Below are positions 24,838 through 33,455 of a stretch of DNA of 64,000 bases, piece after piece. The notes below the pieces were generated by a model that was given only the letters and a program-made list of their open reading frames with translations, was not told the origin of the DNA and made no database searches. The translations under genes were made by a program, and so were the position numbers. The stretch is from Gluconacetobacter dulcium (lineage in GTDB: Bacteria; Pseudomonadota; Alphaproteobacteria; Acetobacterales; Acetobacteraceae), in the NCBI RefSeq assembly GCF_014174165.1, contig NZ_JABEQN010000007.1, positions 1-64,000 of the forward strand, given 5' to 3'. Every line of letters begins with the position of its first letter. Position 1 is the stretch's first letter.

Positions 24838-25017
24838 AGAGCCTGAGCGAACATGCGCGCTGGCGGCGTGTCCTCCGCGCGTTTCCTGCGCGCATTTTCT
24901 GGGCTTCGGTGCTCGTGGCCATCAAGGCCACTCCGCTCCGATGCTCGGAAACACATGTCGGGCGCGGCCCGGAACGGGCCGCTCTCGCGCGCCAGCCCAC
25001 ATGTTCGGTCAGGCTCT
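24838..25017 (+). repeat. Palindromic intergenic repeat, copy 1
   Basis: A 180-bp element bounded by AGAGCCTGA and TCAGGCTCT. Most of its length can fold into a branched hairpin (GCGCGCTGG near the start against CCAGC near the end). The core includes GTGGCCATCAAGGCC and CTCCGCTCCGATGCTCGG. Copy 2 at 26794 is nearly the same sequence in opposite orientation, with some small insertions here. It resembles non-autonomous REP/MITE-type elements and has no ORF. Confidence 0.8.
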
Positions 25018-25150
25018 TGCACTGTGGCGGCGGCGCGGAAGTTCAACAATATTGAATAAATTCGGAATTGTGGGGTCCGGTTATTCCATGGGCGCTGGTC
25101 TCGATTAGAGTGGGGATACGCTTTCCTGACAGCATCAGAGGTCGGTTTTC

Positions 25151-25546
25151 ATGCAGCTTTCATCTGCTACCCATATGCTCGCCGCAGCCCGTGCGGAGGC
25201 GGAGCGGCTGGGTGTCGTCGTGTGCGTGTCCATCGTGGATGCGGCGGGGTACCCGGTTGTCTTCCTGCGCATGGATGGCGTTGCGCTGGGCTGTATCGAT
25301 GTCTGCCACAAGAAGGCCAGGACCGCTGCGTTGTTTCATATGGATAGCGCGGCGTTTGGCCAGGTTGCGTGCCCTGGCGGCGGGGCCTACTCGCTGGAAC
25401 AGACCAATGGCGGCATGACCAGCTTTGGCGGCGGGCTGGTCATCCGGGACGAGGGCGGGGTGGTGATCGGGGGGATTGGCGTCTCTGGCGCCAGGACCGA
25501 AGACGATATCGCCATCGGCCGCGTGGCCGTGGCTGCCCTTTCGTAA
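25151..25546 (+). CDS. GlcG/HbpS-family protein
   Basis: A 131-residue heme-degrading-domain/GlcG-like protein (PF03928). It shows AAARAEAERLGVVVCVSIVD, a VFLRMDGVALGCIDVCHKKA middle and the glycine-rich GGLVIRDEGGVVIGGIGVSG signature. Family members form octamers; some bind heme or cobalamin, and others are found beside glycolate or diol metabolism genes. No signal peptide. The stop codon abuts the next gene's ATG directly, so it is co-transcribed and perhaps coupled with the MFS transporter. Confidence 0.85.
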   Translation: MQLSSATHMLAAARAEAERLGVVVCVSIVDAAGYPVVFLRMDGVALGCIDVCHKKARTAALFHMDSAAFGQVACPGGGAYSLEQTNGGMTSFGGGLVIRDEGGVVIGGIGVSGARTEDDIAIGRVAVAALS

Positions 25547-26794
25547 ATGAGCGTAGAATCCGGGATTGATCCGATGGCGACAGAAACGATTCCGGATGGG
25601 CACGGTATTGCCCGCATCCCGCCGCCGCATGGAACGGCCCTGGCATTCCTGACGCTGACATTCGGCACATTCGTCGTGGGCACCGGCGAGTTTGCGATCA
25701 TGGGGATGCTGCCCGAATTCGCCGCCTCGCTTCATGTGTCGGAAGCCCGAGCCGGCTATGCCATTACGGCCTATGCGCTGGGGGTGGTGGTGGGGGCGCC
25801 GCTCTTTACCATTCTCGGCGCGCGGCTTTCTCGCCGGGAGCTTCTGCTGGTGCTGTTCGGCTTTTTCTGTGGCGGGAATGTTCTCGGCGTCATGATGCCG
25901 ACGCCGGGGCTGGTCGATATGGCCCGCTTCATCACCGGCCTGCCGCATGGTGCGCTGTTCGGGATTTCGGCGCTGATCGGGGCCTCGATGGTCGATCGCG
26001 CGCGGCGGGGCTGGGCGGTTGGCCGGGTGCTGTCGGGGATTGCGATCGCCACGCTGATCGGCGCGCCGTTTTCGACCTTCGCCGCCGATCATCTCGGCTG
26101 GCGGATCGCCTATGTCGTGATCGGGTTGGCCGGCGCCGTGACCCTGCTGGGTGTGTGGCGGTATATTCCGGCCGATCAACCCGATCGTGCCGTGACGCCG
26201 CTGGGGGAATTGCAGGGGCTGGCCAATGCGCAGGTACTGCTGACCCTGCTGACGGCGGCCATCGGTTTTGGCGGCATGTTCACGCTCTACACCTTCCTGA
26301 CCAGCATCCTGAACAATGTGACCCATGTGCCGGAATGGATGGTCATGACCTATATGGTGCTGTGGGGGGCCGGTATGCTGGCGGGGGCGAATGTCGGGGC
26401 CTGGATTGTCGATCGCAACCTGAATGCGGCCGTGCTGATCGCTCTGGTGGGCAGTATCGGGACCATGCTGGTTCTGCCCTATGTCCTGCATAGCCGCATC
26501 GGGCTGATGGCGGATGTCTTTCTGGTGCCGACCTTCTTCAACGCGCTGGGGCCGGCGTTGCAGACGAGATTGATGGATTTTGCCGGTACCGCGCAGACCC
26601 TGGCGGCGTCGCTGAACCATTCCGCGTTCAATATCGCCAATGCGTTGGGGGCCGTATTGGGCAGCGTTCTGCTGGCGCACCAGTTTGGCTATGGCGCGCT
26701 TGGCATGGGCGGGGCGCTGCTGTCCGTCGGTGGATTGCTCGTCTATCTCGTGGCGCTGTTTGCCCTGAAAGGGCGGAACGCCCAGTCCGCCTGA
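25547..26794 (+). CDS. MFS efflux transporter (AraJ/PbuE-like)
   Basis: A 415-residue, 12-span drug:H+ antiporter-type MFS protein. The TM1 motif GTFVVGTGEFAIMGMLPEF and the loop-2 motif GARLSRRELLL are typical of the arabinose-efflux/purine-efflux (AraJ, PbuE, YdhP) branch. It begins immediately after the GlcG-type gene. Its last base overlaps the first base of the second palindromic repeat, so the repeat supplies the 3' end. Confidence 0.88.
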   Translation: MSVESGIDPMATETIPDGHGIARIPPPHGTALAFLTLTFGTFVVGTGEFAIMGMLPEFAASLHVSEARAGYAITAYALGVVVGAPLFTILGARLSRRELLLVLFGFFCGGNVLGVMMPTPGLVDMARFITGLPHGALFGISALIGASMVDRARRGWAVGRVLSGIAIATLIGAPFSTFAADHLGWRIAYVVIGLAGAVTLLGVWRYIPADQPDRAVTPLGELQGLANAQVLLTLLTAAIGFGGMFTLYTFLTSILNNVTHVPEWMVMTYMVLWGAGMLAGANVGAWIVDRNLNAAVLIALVGSIGTMLVLPYVLHSRIGLMADVFLVPTFFNALGPALQTRLMDFAGTAQTLAASLNHSAFNIANALGAVLGSVLLAHQFGYGALGMGGALLSVGGLLVYLVALFALKGRNAQSA

Positions 26795-26959
26795 GAGCCT
26801 GACCGCAAATGCGGGCTGGTGAGCGAGAGCGGCCCGTCAGGGCCGCGCCCGGCGTGTGTTTCCGAGCATCGGAGCGGAGCGGCCTTGATGGCCGTGAGCA
26901 CCGAAGCGCAGGAAACGCGCGGAGGACACGCCACCAGCGCGCATTTGCGGTCAGGCTCT
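26794..26959 (-). repeat. Palindromic intergenic repeat, copy 2 (inverted)
   Basis: A 166-bp element with the same AGAGCCTGA...TCAGGCTCT ends as copy 1, here with longer terminal pairing (GAGCCTGACCGCAAATGCG with its complement at the far end). On the minus strand it matches copy 1 along its length. It sits between convergent genes and may work as a terminator. With copy 1 it brackets the GlcG-MFS pair in inverted orientation. Confidence 0.8.
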
Positions 26960-26979
26960 GAGAGGCTGGTTGCCGCCTG

Positions 26980-27495
26980 TCATCCTTCGGCGGCGGCCAT
27001 TTCCGCCAGTCTGGCGACCGTATTCATGTTGCGTGCGGTCCCGGCCTTTTCGCTGGGGAGGCGCAGGCGGGTCTTCGCCATGCCGTTGGGGTAGAAGACG
27101 AACAGGGCGCGTTGTCCCGGGCGGACCTGTTCGTCCTGCGCGCCGGTGGCGCCTTCCATCGGGTCGGCCGGCAGGGGGGTGTCCACGAACAGGGCCATGA
27201 CGCGGTTGCCCGGCTGGTCGGGGAACGGGTTTTGGGCCACGATCGCCGCGATCTCGGGTGCGGTCCGGACGATGACGCCGACGCGCTTGCCGCAATGCGC
27301 GTGGAGCCGGTCTTCGAGCGCCGTACGGACCTGATCTTCGGTTTCGTCGCTGTGGAAGACGACGTTGCCGCTGGCGATATAGGTTTGCACGCGCGAGAAC
27401 CCGGCGGCCGCGCAGAGTGCGGCCAGACTGGTCATCGGCAGTTTGCCGGTGCCGCCGACATTGACCGCGCGCAGCAGGGCGACATAAGCCGTCAT
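26980..27495 (-). CDS. DUF1697-family protein
   Basis: A 171-residue protein with the family signature MTAYVALLRAVNVGGTGKLP and, further on, VQTYIASGNVVFHSDE. A C-terminal LPSEKAGTARNMNTVARL supplies the conserved 'R-N-x-x-T' element. DUF1697 proteins are small soluble proteins of unknown biochemical role, common in bacteria. It follows the MFS gene by 13 nt on the same strand, so it is probably its operon partner. Confidence 0.88.
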   Translation of the reverse strand: MTAYVALLRAVNVGGTGKLPMTSLAALCAAAGFSRVQTYIASGNVVFHSDETEDQVRTALEDRLHAHCGKRVGVIVRTAPEIAAIVAQNPFPDQPGNRVMALFVDTPLPADPMEGATGAQDEQVRPGQRALFVFYPNGMAKTRLRLPSEKAGTARNMNTVARLAEMAAAEG

Positions 27496-27508
27496 GCGAT
27501 TTCTCCTT

Positions 27509-28720
27509 TCAGGACCGGGCGACCCGGTGCAGCCATGCGGCGGCGGCCAGTGCGCCGGCCAGCAGTAGCAGCGTGAAACCGGCGACCCCGTTCCATCCCA
27601 GGCCCGTCCACCACCAGCCGCCGACCGAGCCGGCGATGCTGGAGCCGAGATAATAGGCCAGCAGGTAGAGCGACGTTGCATGCCCCCGGTCGATGCGCGC
27701 CCGGTGCCCGACCCAGCCGCTGGCCACCGCGTGGGCGGTGAAGAAGCCGATCGTCAGGAACACGATGCCGAGGAAGATGCAGGGCAGGGCATGTGGCAGG
27801 GTCAGCATGATCCCGGTTCCCATGATCAGGATGCCGGCGGTGAGCACGCTTCCGCGCCCCATGCGGTCGGACAGCGCGCCCGCGACCGACGAGGACACGA
27901 TGCCAAACACATAGACCGAAAAGAGCAGGCCCAGCCGGGTCTGGTCCAGATTGTAAGGCGGGGCCATCAGCCGGTAGCCGGCATAGTTGAAGAGGGTGAC
28001 GAAACTGCCCATGACCGTGAAGCCGATGGCGTAGAGGGCCGGTAGCGCCGGGTCGCGCAGGTGGCGCGCCCAGGAGGCGAGGTGATGGCGCGCGTTCAGT
28101 CCCGCTCGGCGGATGAAATTGCGCGAGGGGGGTAGCAACGCCAGGAAGCCGAGGGCGGCGAGAAGGCCGGCGGCGCCGATGATGGTCATGGCCGCGCGCC
28201 AGGAGAACGCATCGGTCAGGATGCCCGTGCCGACACGGCCGATCATGCCGCCGAACGCGGTGCCGGCGACGTACAGGCCCATCGCCAGGCCCAGTTCGCG
28301 CGGGTGGATCTCCTCGGCCAGGTAGGTCATCGCCACGGCGGGTACGCCGCCCAGCACGAAGCCCTCGGCCATGCGGGCGGCCAGCAGGGCCGGCCAGACC
28401 GGTGCCCAGGCGGCGGCGATGTTCAGCACGGCCGACAGCATCATGGACAGGGCCATGATGTCGCGCCGGCCGAGGCGTTCGGACAGGGCGGCGGCGAGCA
28501 GGATGGCGACGGCGAGGGCGCTGGTGGACAGGGAGAGGGACAGCGAACTGCTGGCCGCGCCGATGCCGAACTGGTGGGAGAAGACCGGTAGCAGCGGCTG
28601 CACGCAGTAGAGCAGCGAGAAGGTCGCGAAGCCCGCCAGGAACAGGGCCAGCCCGGCGCGGCGATAGGCCGGGCTGGCGCGAGTAATGAACGTGCCGGCA
28701 TCCGCCGGAGCAAGGGGCAT
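27509..28720 (-). CDS. MFS transporter, YnfM-like
   Basis: A 403-residue, 12-span protein with the TM1 sequence GLALFLAGFATFSLLYCVQPLLPVF and the loop motif LSERLGRRDIMALSMM. The VLGGVPAVAMTYLAEEI stretch fits the YnfM/arabinose-polymer-like efflux branch of MFS. The exported compound is unknown. Upstream of it lies a 250-bp non-coding stretch shared with the end of the adenine deaminase gene. Confidence 0.87.
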   Translation of the reverse strand: MPLAPADAGTFITRASPAYRRAGLALFLAGFATFSLLYCVQPLLPVFSHQFGIGAASSSLSLSLSTSALAVAILLAAALSERLGRRDIMALSMMLSAVLNIAAAWAPVWPALLAARMAEGFVLGGVPAVAMTYLAEEIHPRELGLAMGLYVAGTAFGGMIGRVGTGILTDAFSWRAAMTIIGAAGLLAALGFLALLPPSRNFIRRAGLNARHHLASWARHLRDPALPALYAIGFTVMGSFVTLFNYAGYRLMAPPYNLDQTRLGLLFSVYVFGIVSSSVAGALSDRMGRGSVLTAGILIMGTGIMLTLPHALPCIFLGIVFLTIGFFTAHAVASGWVGHRARIDRGHATSLYLLAYYLGSSIAGSVGGWWWTGLGWNGVAGFTLLLLAGALAAAAWLHRVARS

Positions 28721-28972
28721 GGGGGCGTCCGATCGAGAGTTCAGAACTGGTCGTCGGAGGCTGTTTGAAAAATGCCGGTGCTGGCAAGCCCTGTGGGCGT
28801 TTTTCCGCGCGGTGGGCGGGAGGCTGGCGAGGGCTTTACGGCGTGGGGTTGCCGGTGCGGGCCGCGTCTTTTCCCGTGCGGGGCGCTGTCGGGGCGGCGC
28901 CGTCTTTGCTGTGTCGTCGCGGCTGGCGGGGGAGTCAATTTCGTGCGAGCCGCGCGATTGCGCGGGCTTCGG
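28721..28972. other. Intergenic region containing a 13-bp repeat end
   Basis: No gene is seen. CTGTTTGAAAAAT at 28761-28773 is the reverse complement of the terminus of the element at 35125-35236. The remainder is GC-rich with CGGGAAAAGACGCG-like pieces on the minus strand. It may be a decayed relative of that element as well as the promoter of the YnfM-type gene. Confidence 0.4.
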
Positions 28973-30682
28973 TCAACCGATCACGGTCATTCGGCTGACA
29001 TCGACCAGACCGTGATCGGTGATCTTCAGGTGCGGCACCACCGGCAGGGGCAGGAAGGCCAGTTGCAGGAATGGTTCTTCCAGCGTTACGCCCATCTCGC
29101 GCGTTGCGGCGCGCAGGATGTCCAGTTGCGCCCGCACGGTCTCGAACGGTGCGTCGCTCATCAGGCCGGCGATCGGCAGGTTGAGTTCGGCGCGGACCGC
29201 GCCGCCCTCGACGATGACGAAGCCGCCGCCGGTTTCGGCCAGCCGGTTGACCGCCGCCGCCATGTCCGCGTCGTCCATGCCGACGACGCAGATATTATGC
29301 GCGTCGTGGCCGACCGATGAGGCCAGGGCGCCGCTGCGCAGGCCGAAACCCTGTACGAAGCCGCGGCCGATATTGCCGTTCAGCCCGTGTCGCGCCACGA
29401 CCGCGACCTTGGCGATGTCGCGCCCGATGTCGGGCAGGACGCGGCCTTCGGTCTCGGGCAGGTCTTCGGTCAGGAAGGTGGTGATGATCTGGCCGGGGAC
29501 GATGCCCATGACCGGACGACCGGTGCCGCTGCCGGGGACCGTGAAATCCTCCGCCGTGACCGGTCGGTTGAGGATGATGCTGTCGCGGCCGGGGGCCGGG
29601 ATCGGCTGGCGCTCGGCCAGTGCCGGCCCGATGGGGCGGCCGCCGGCCAGCACATCGGAGACCGTGCAGCGTTCCAGATCGTCGAGGAAGACGATGTCGG
29701 CGCGTTTGCCGGGTGCCAGCATGCCGCGATCGGTCAGCCCGAAGGCGCGCGCCGCCGTGAGGCTGGCGGCGCGATAGGCGGCCAGTGGTGGCACGCCGCG
29801 TGCGATGGCGCTGCGGATCAGGAAGTCGATATGGCCTTCATGCGCGATTTCCAGCGGGTTGCGGTCGTCGGTGCAGAAAGCCAGGAAGGGGGAGGTTTCG
29901 ACCGTCAGCAGCGGCGCGAGCGCCGCAAGGTCCTTGCAGACCGATCCTTCGCGGATCAGGACCGTCATGCCTTTGCGGATCTTCTCCAGTGCCTCGTCGG
30001 CGCGGGTGGCCTCGTGGTCGGTGGAGATGCCGCCCGACAGGTAGCCGTTCAGCTTCCTGCCGCCCATCAGCGGGGCGTGGCCGTCGATATGGCGGCCCGC
30101 GAAGGCGGCCAGCTTGTCCATGCAGTCGGGGGCGCCGGACAGTACGCCGGGCATGTTCATGAATTCCGCCAGGCCGATGACCTTGGGGTGGTTCATCAGC
30201 GGGGTCAGGTCGTCCGCCATCAGGACGGCGCCGGAGGTCTCGACTGGCGAGGATGGCACGCAGCTCGACAGGTTGACCCGCAGGTCCATGACCATGCGGG
30301 TCGCGGCGTCGAGGAAATAGCGCAGGGCCGGGACGCCCAGCACATTCGCCATTTCATGCGGGTCGCAGATGGCGGTGGTGACGCCGTGGGGCAGCACGCA
30401 GCGCTCGAATTCGAACGGCGTGACCAGCGACGATTCGACATGCAGATGGGTGTCGATGAAGCCGGGGACGACGATGCGGCCGCGTCCGTCGATGACGTTG
30501 GGGCCGTCGTACCGGTCCAGCGTGCCGACGATGGTGTCGCCGCAGATTGCGATATCGGTCTCGATCAGTGCGCCGGTCACCAGATCGAACAGCCGGACAT
30601 CACGGATGACCAGATCCGGTGCTTCCGCGCCGCTGCCCTGACGAATGCGGCGGGCGATCAGGTCGGGAGAGATGCTTGCCAT
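28973..30682 (-). CDS. ade: Adenine deaminase (Ade-type)
   Basis: A 569-residue amidohydrolase. The N-terminus [20 protein letters not shown] is followed by the metal site in [40 protein letters not shown] and [18 protein letters not shown] match bacterial adenine deaminase, which converts adenine to hypoxanthine and ammonia for purine salvage. The C-terminal [21 protein letters not shown] region completes the Ade fold. An MHS-type transporter gene lies 34 nt upstream, giving a plausible uptake-plus-salvage operon. Confidence 0.93.
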   Translation of the reverse strand: MASISPDLIARRIRQGSGAEAPDLVIRDVRLFDLVTGALIETDIAICGDTIVGTLDRYDGPNVIDGRGRIVVPGFIDTHLHVESSLVTPFEFERCVLPHGVTTAICDPHEMANVLGVPALRYFLDAATRMVMDLRVNLSSCVPSSPVETSGAVLMADDLTPLMNHPKVIGLAEFMNMPGVLSGAPDCMDKLAAFAGRHIDGHAPLMGGRKLNGYLSGGISTDHEATRADEALEKIRKGMTVLIREGSVCKDLAALAPLLTVETSPFLAFCTDDRNPLEIAHEGHIDFLIRSAIARGVPPLAAYRAASLTAARAFGLTDRGMLAPGKRADIVFLDDLERCTVSDVLAGGRPIGPALAERQPIPAPGRDSIILNRPVTAEDFTVPGSGTGRPVMGIVPGQIITTFLTEDLPETEGRVLPDIGRDIAKVAVVARHGLNGNIGRGFVQGFGLRSGALASSVGHDAHNICVVGMDDADMAAAVNRLAETGGGFVIVEGGAVRAELNLPIAGLMSDAPFETVRAQLDILRAATREMGVTLEEPFLQLAFLPLPVVPHLKITDHGLVDVSRMTVIG

Positions 30683-30716
30683 GTCGTTCTTAAGCACGGA
30701 CAGGCGGTGGCGTCCA

Positions 30717-32057
30717 TTATATCCGTGTGGCGTCCTGGCCGGCGAGCGGCGTTCCACGCGTATGCGCGGGGCGCGGGGCTGTGATGTCGGGCATGGCCCA
30801 GAGGGCGGCGCCGCCGATCAGGGCCATGACGATGACATACAGGGCCGGCCCGGTGGCATTGTGCCCGACCAGCGCCGAGACGCAGGCCGGCGTCAGCCCG
30901 CCGAAGACCGCGTAGGACAGGTTGTATGAGAAGGACAGGCCGGAGAAGCGGGTCGCCGGGGGGAAGGCCCGCACCATCGCGATCGGCACCAGGCTGACAT
31001 AGCCGGCGCCGATGCCGGCCAGGGCGGCGAGCGCCATGAACCATGAGGGATGGGCGGGGGCCACCGCGTACAGCCCCCAGGCGCCGGCGATGAGCAATGC
31101 GATGACCGGTGGGATGGTGCCGCGCAGGCCCCAGCGGTCGGTCGCGGCCCCGATCGCCACGGAGGCGAGGGTGATGCTCAGTGTGGCGATCAGGCTGGCG
31201 CGCATGGTGCTGGCGGGGGAAAAGCCATGCAGGCTTTGCAGCAGAGCCGGCATCATCAGCAGCAGGACGATGATCGCGGCGGTGAGCGTCCAGGTGCCGA
31301 TCACCGAGAGGACGATTGCGCGGCGGCTGGCGCGCAGCACCATGAGCAGCGGGGCCTGCCGTGCCAGCGCATCGTTGGCCTGCATTTCGGCGAAGACCGG
31401 GGTTTCGTGCAGCCAGCGGCGCAGGCGCATGGCGATCAGCCCGAACAGGCCACCCAGGAGAAACGGCAGCCGCCATCCCCAATCGGTGATCGCGGTGGGC
31501 GACAGAGCCGCATTCAGGCCCAGCGCGACCAGTGAGCCGATCAGCATCCCCGCCGTCAGGCCGCCTGTGAGCAGGCCGCAGGCCAGGCCGGTATGCCGGG
31601 GGCTGGCATGTTCGACGACGAAGACCCAGCCGCCAGGGGCCTCGCCGCCCATGGCCGCCCCCTGGGCCATGCGCAGCACCAGCAGCACCAGTGGCGCGCC
31701 CACCCCCAGCGTGTCGAAACCGGGGAGCAGGCCGATCAGCAGGGTGGGGGCCGCCATCAAGAGCACGCTGAAGGCGAACATCTTCTTGCGCCCGTGCAGG
31801 TCGCCGAAATGCGCCATGATCACGCCGCCGAGCGGCCGCGCCAGATAGCCGGCGCCGAACAGGCCGAAGGTCTCGGTCTGGCGCAGCCAGTCGGGCTGGC
31901 TGGCGGGGAAGAAATGCTGGGCGATGACTTTCGCGAAATACGCGAAGATCACGAAATCATAGAATTCCAGTGCGCCGCCCAGCGCGGCAAGCATCAGCGT
32001 GCGCAGGTCTTTCCATGTCAGGCTGGCGGTATGGGACGGGGCTGGGGACAGGGGCAT
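30717..32057 (-). CDS. MHS-family MFS symporter (ProP/ShiA-like)
   Basis: A 446-residue metabolite:H+ symporter. [20 protein letters not shown] in TM1, [26 protein letters not shown] and [15 protein letters not shown] are the standard MHS landmarks. The family moves proline, betaine, citrate, shikimate and alpha-ketoglutarate. Linkage to adenine deaminase suggests a purine or a nucleobase-derived substrate, but that is context only. Confidence 0.88.
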   Translation of the reverse strand: MPLSPAPSHTASLTWKDLRTLMLAALGGALEFYDFVIFAYFAKVIAQHFFPASQPDWLRQTETFGLFGAGYLARPLGGVIMAHFGDLHGRKKMFAFSVLLMAAPTLLIGLLPGFDTLGVGAPLVLLVLRMAQGAAMGGEAPGGWVFVVEHASPRHTGLACGLLTGGLTAGMLIGSLVALGLNAALSPTAITDWGWRLPFLLGGLFGLIAMRLRRWLHETPVFAEMQANDALARQAPLLMVLRASRRAIVLSVIGTWTLTAAIIVLLLMMPALLQSLHGFSPASTMRASLIATLSITLASVAIGAATDRWGLRGTIPPVIALLIAGAWGLYAVAPAHPSWFMALAALAGIGAGYVSLVPIAMVRAFPPATRFSGLSFSYNLSYAVFGGLTPACVSALVGHNATGPALYVIVMALIGGAALWAMPDITAPRPAHTRGTPLAGQDATRI

Positions 32058-32255
32058 GGGGGCTTGGTTCGGTGGGGGTGATTCGGTCTGTCCGACACGG
32101 CCTGCGTTCGTAACTCTTTGTCAAGAGTCGGACTCGTGTACGTCGCCGCAAAGAATGTCTTGCGTTTCGGTCGTGCTGACCTTGAAATCGGGGGCGGCCT
32201 CCCAAAAAAAGGCGGCCGGTGCGGACGTAAAAAAACAAGAACGCGAGTCTTCACA

Positions 32256-32588
32256 ATGGTTGATACAGGCATGACCCGCTCCGAGGAGCGGTTCATTCGC
32301 TGGTCTTTCGGGACCTATTCCGGCAGCAATCCCTCGCTTTCGGCGGGCATTATCCTGCCGACATGGAAAAGCGGGCCGTTGGCGGGGCAGCCGCGTATTC
32401 CGGCGGCGATCCGCGATCTGGTCGCGCGTGGCCTGTTGCGGGTCGCGGCCGACGAGGGGCCGCCACGGGCCTATTTCACCTCCACGGGTCTTGGCGCGGT
32501 GCGGCGCATGTTCATCCGCCCCCGGTTCGATACGCGGCTTTATGTCCATCTGTGGCGGGAGGTCGAACATCGCGGGGTGTGCGAATAG
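32256..32588 (+). CDS. Hypothetical protein, possible winged-helix fold
   Basis: A 110-residue soluble protein (MVDTGMTRSEERFIRWSFGT) with no family I recognise. The middle IPAAIRDLVARGLLRVAAD followed by YFTSTGLGAVRRMF reads like a MarR-type winged helix, in which a 'wing' after a recognition helix ends in 'T..G'. This fold guess is weak. It is Arg-rich at the C-terminus. Start may alternatively be MTRSEERF. It precedes the Nudix gene on the same strand by 140 nt. Confidence 0.5.
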   Translation: MVDTGMTRSEERFIRWSFGTYSGSNPSLSAGIILPTWKSGPLAGQPRIPAAIRDLVARGLLRVAADEGPPRAYFTSTGLGAVRRMFIRPRFDTRLYVHLWREVEHRGVCE

Positions 32589-32728
32589 CCACGGGCCGGG
32601 CTCTGGCATTTATCCACAGAAATGGGGACAATCCTGTGGGTGATGTCGGGGAAGACGGTCGGACGGATCGGATTCCATCAGGCTTGTGCATGGGATGTTG
32701 CGACCCGCTTCAAAAGGAGGCAGCCGGC

Positions 32729-33424
32729 ATGGTGCCGATCGATCACATTCCGATTGCATTCTCGGCCGGCGTGCCGGAGGACCGGCGCGCCGACGTGCGG
32801 GCGGCGCCGCATTTCCGCCGCTGGCTGGAGCAGGCGGCCGCGCGCTTCGACCTGCGCGGCATCGTGGTGCGGGATGTGGTCTTTTTCGGGGCGCGGGTGG
32901 GATTTATCCTGGTCGATGCCGATGCGTGGCATGAGGGGCGGAAGGTGCCCGGCGCCGCGCTGTTGCGTGGGGATGCGGTCTCGGTTCTGGTCGTGCTGCA
33001 TTGCCCCGGTCAGGCTCCGCGAACCATCCTGACCTGCGAGGCGCGCCTGCCGGTGGCCTGCCCCGACCTGCTGGCACTGCCGGCCGGGATGGTGGACGGT
33101 GGAAATCTGGTCAGCACCGCCTTGCGCGAACTGGCCGAGGAAGTCGGCCCCGATCTGGTCGTGCCTGCCGAGCGGCTGATCGAGCTGACGACGGTATGGC
33201 CGTCGCCCGGCGGCTGTGACGAGGCAATCACCCTTTATGCCGTGGATCTGGAGATCGACGAGGCGACGATGCGGGCGCTGGATGGACGGCGGACCGGGAA
33301 CGCGGCCGAGCATGAATCGATCCGGCTGCATGTGGTCGCACTGGACGATATTCCGCGCCTGGGCCGGACGGATGCCAAGACCCTGTTGTCCTACCATCTC
33401 TATCGGGCCGGGAAGTCCATCTAG
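32729..33424 (+). CDS. Nudix-fold hydrolase with a divergent Nudix box
   Basis: A 231-residue protein preceded by AAAGGAGG. The arrangement (N-terminal beta-rich part, LPAG, Nudix helix, then ITLYAVDLEI) matches ADP-sugar pyrophosphatases such as NudF/GDPMK. The box reads LPAGMVDGGNLVSTALRELAEEVG. The catalytic REL-x-EE helix is intact, but the loop before it is one residue short and lacks the usual first Glu (normally PGE). It may therefore act on an unusual nucleotide sugar or be impaired. ADP-ribose or sugar-nucleotide hydrolysis is the family default. Confidence 0.75.
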   Translation: MVPIDHIPIAFSAGVPEDRRADVRAAPHFRRWLEQAAARFDLRGIVVRDVVFFGARVGFILVDADAWHEGRKVPGAALLRGDAVSVLVVLHCPGQAPRTILTCEARLPVACPDLLALPAGMVDGGNLVSTALRELAEEVGPDLVVPAERLIELTTVWPSPGGCDEAITLYAVDLEIDEATMRALDGRRTGNAAEHESIRLHVVALDDIPRLGRTDAKTLLSYHLYRAGKSI

Positions 33425-33455
33425 CGCCTGGTGCCCCTGCTTCCCCGAAGGCCGG

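Noticed and set aside
22247-25000. A 917-codon minus-strand open frame across the permease and IclR genes
   Set aside because: The Arg/Gln/His/Pro-rich composition is typical of a shadow frame in GC-rich DNA; both opposite genes have clear family motifs.
32160-32250. GGCGGCC pair around an A7 run as a terminator or riboswitch
   Set aside because: The pairing is short and the placement, upstream of a rightward gene and behind a leftward promoter, does not fit a terminator; no riboswitch consensus seen.
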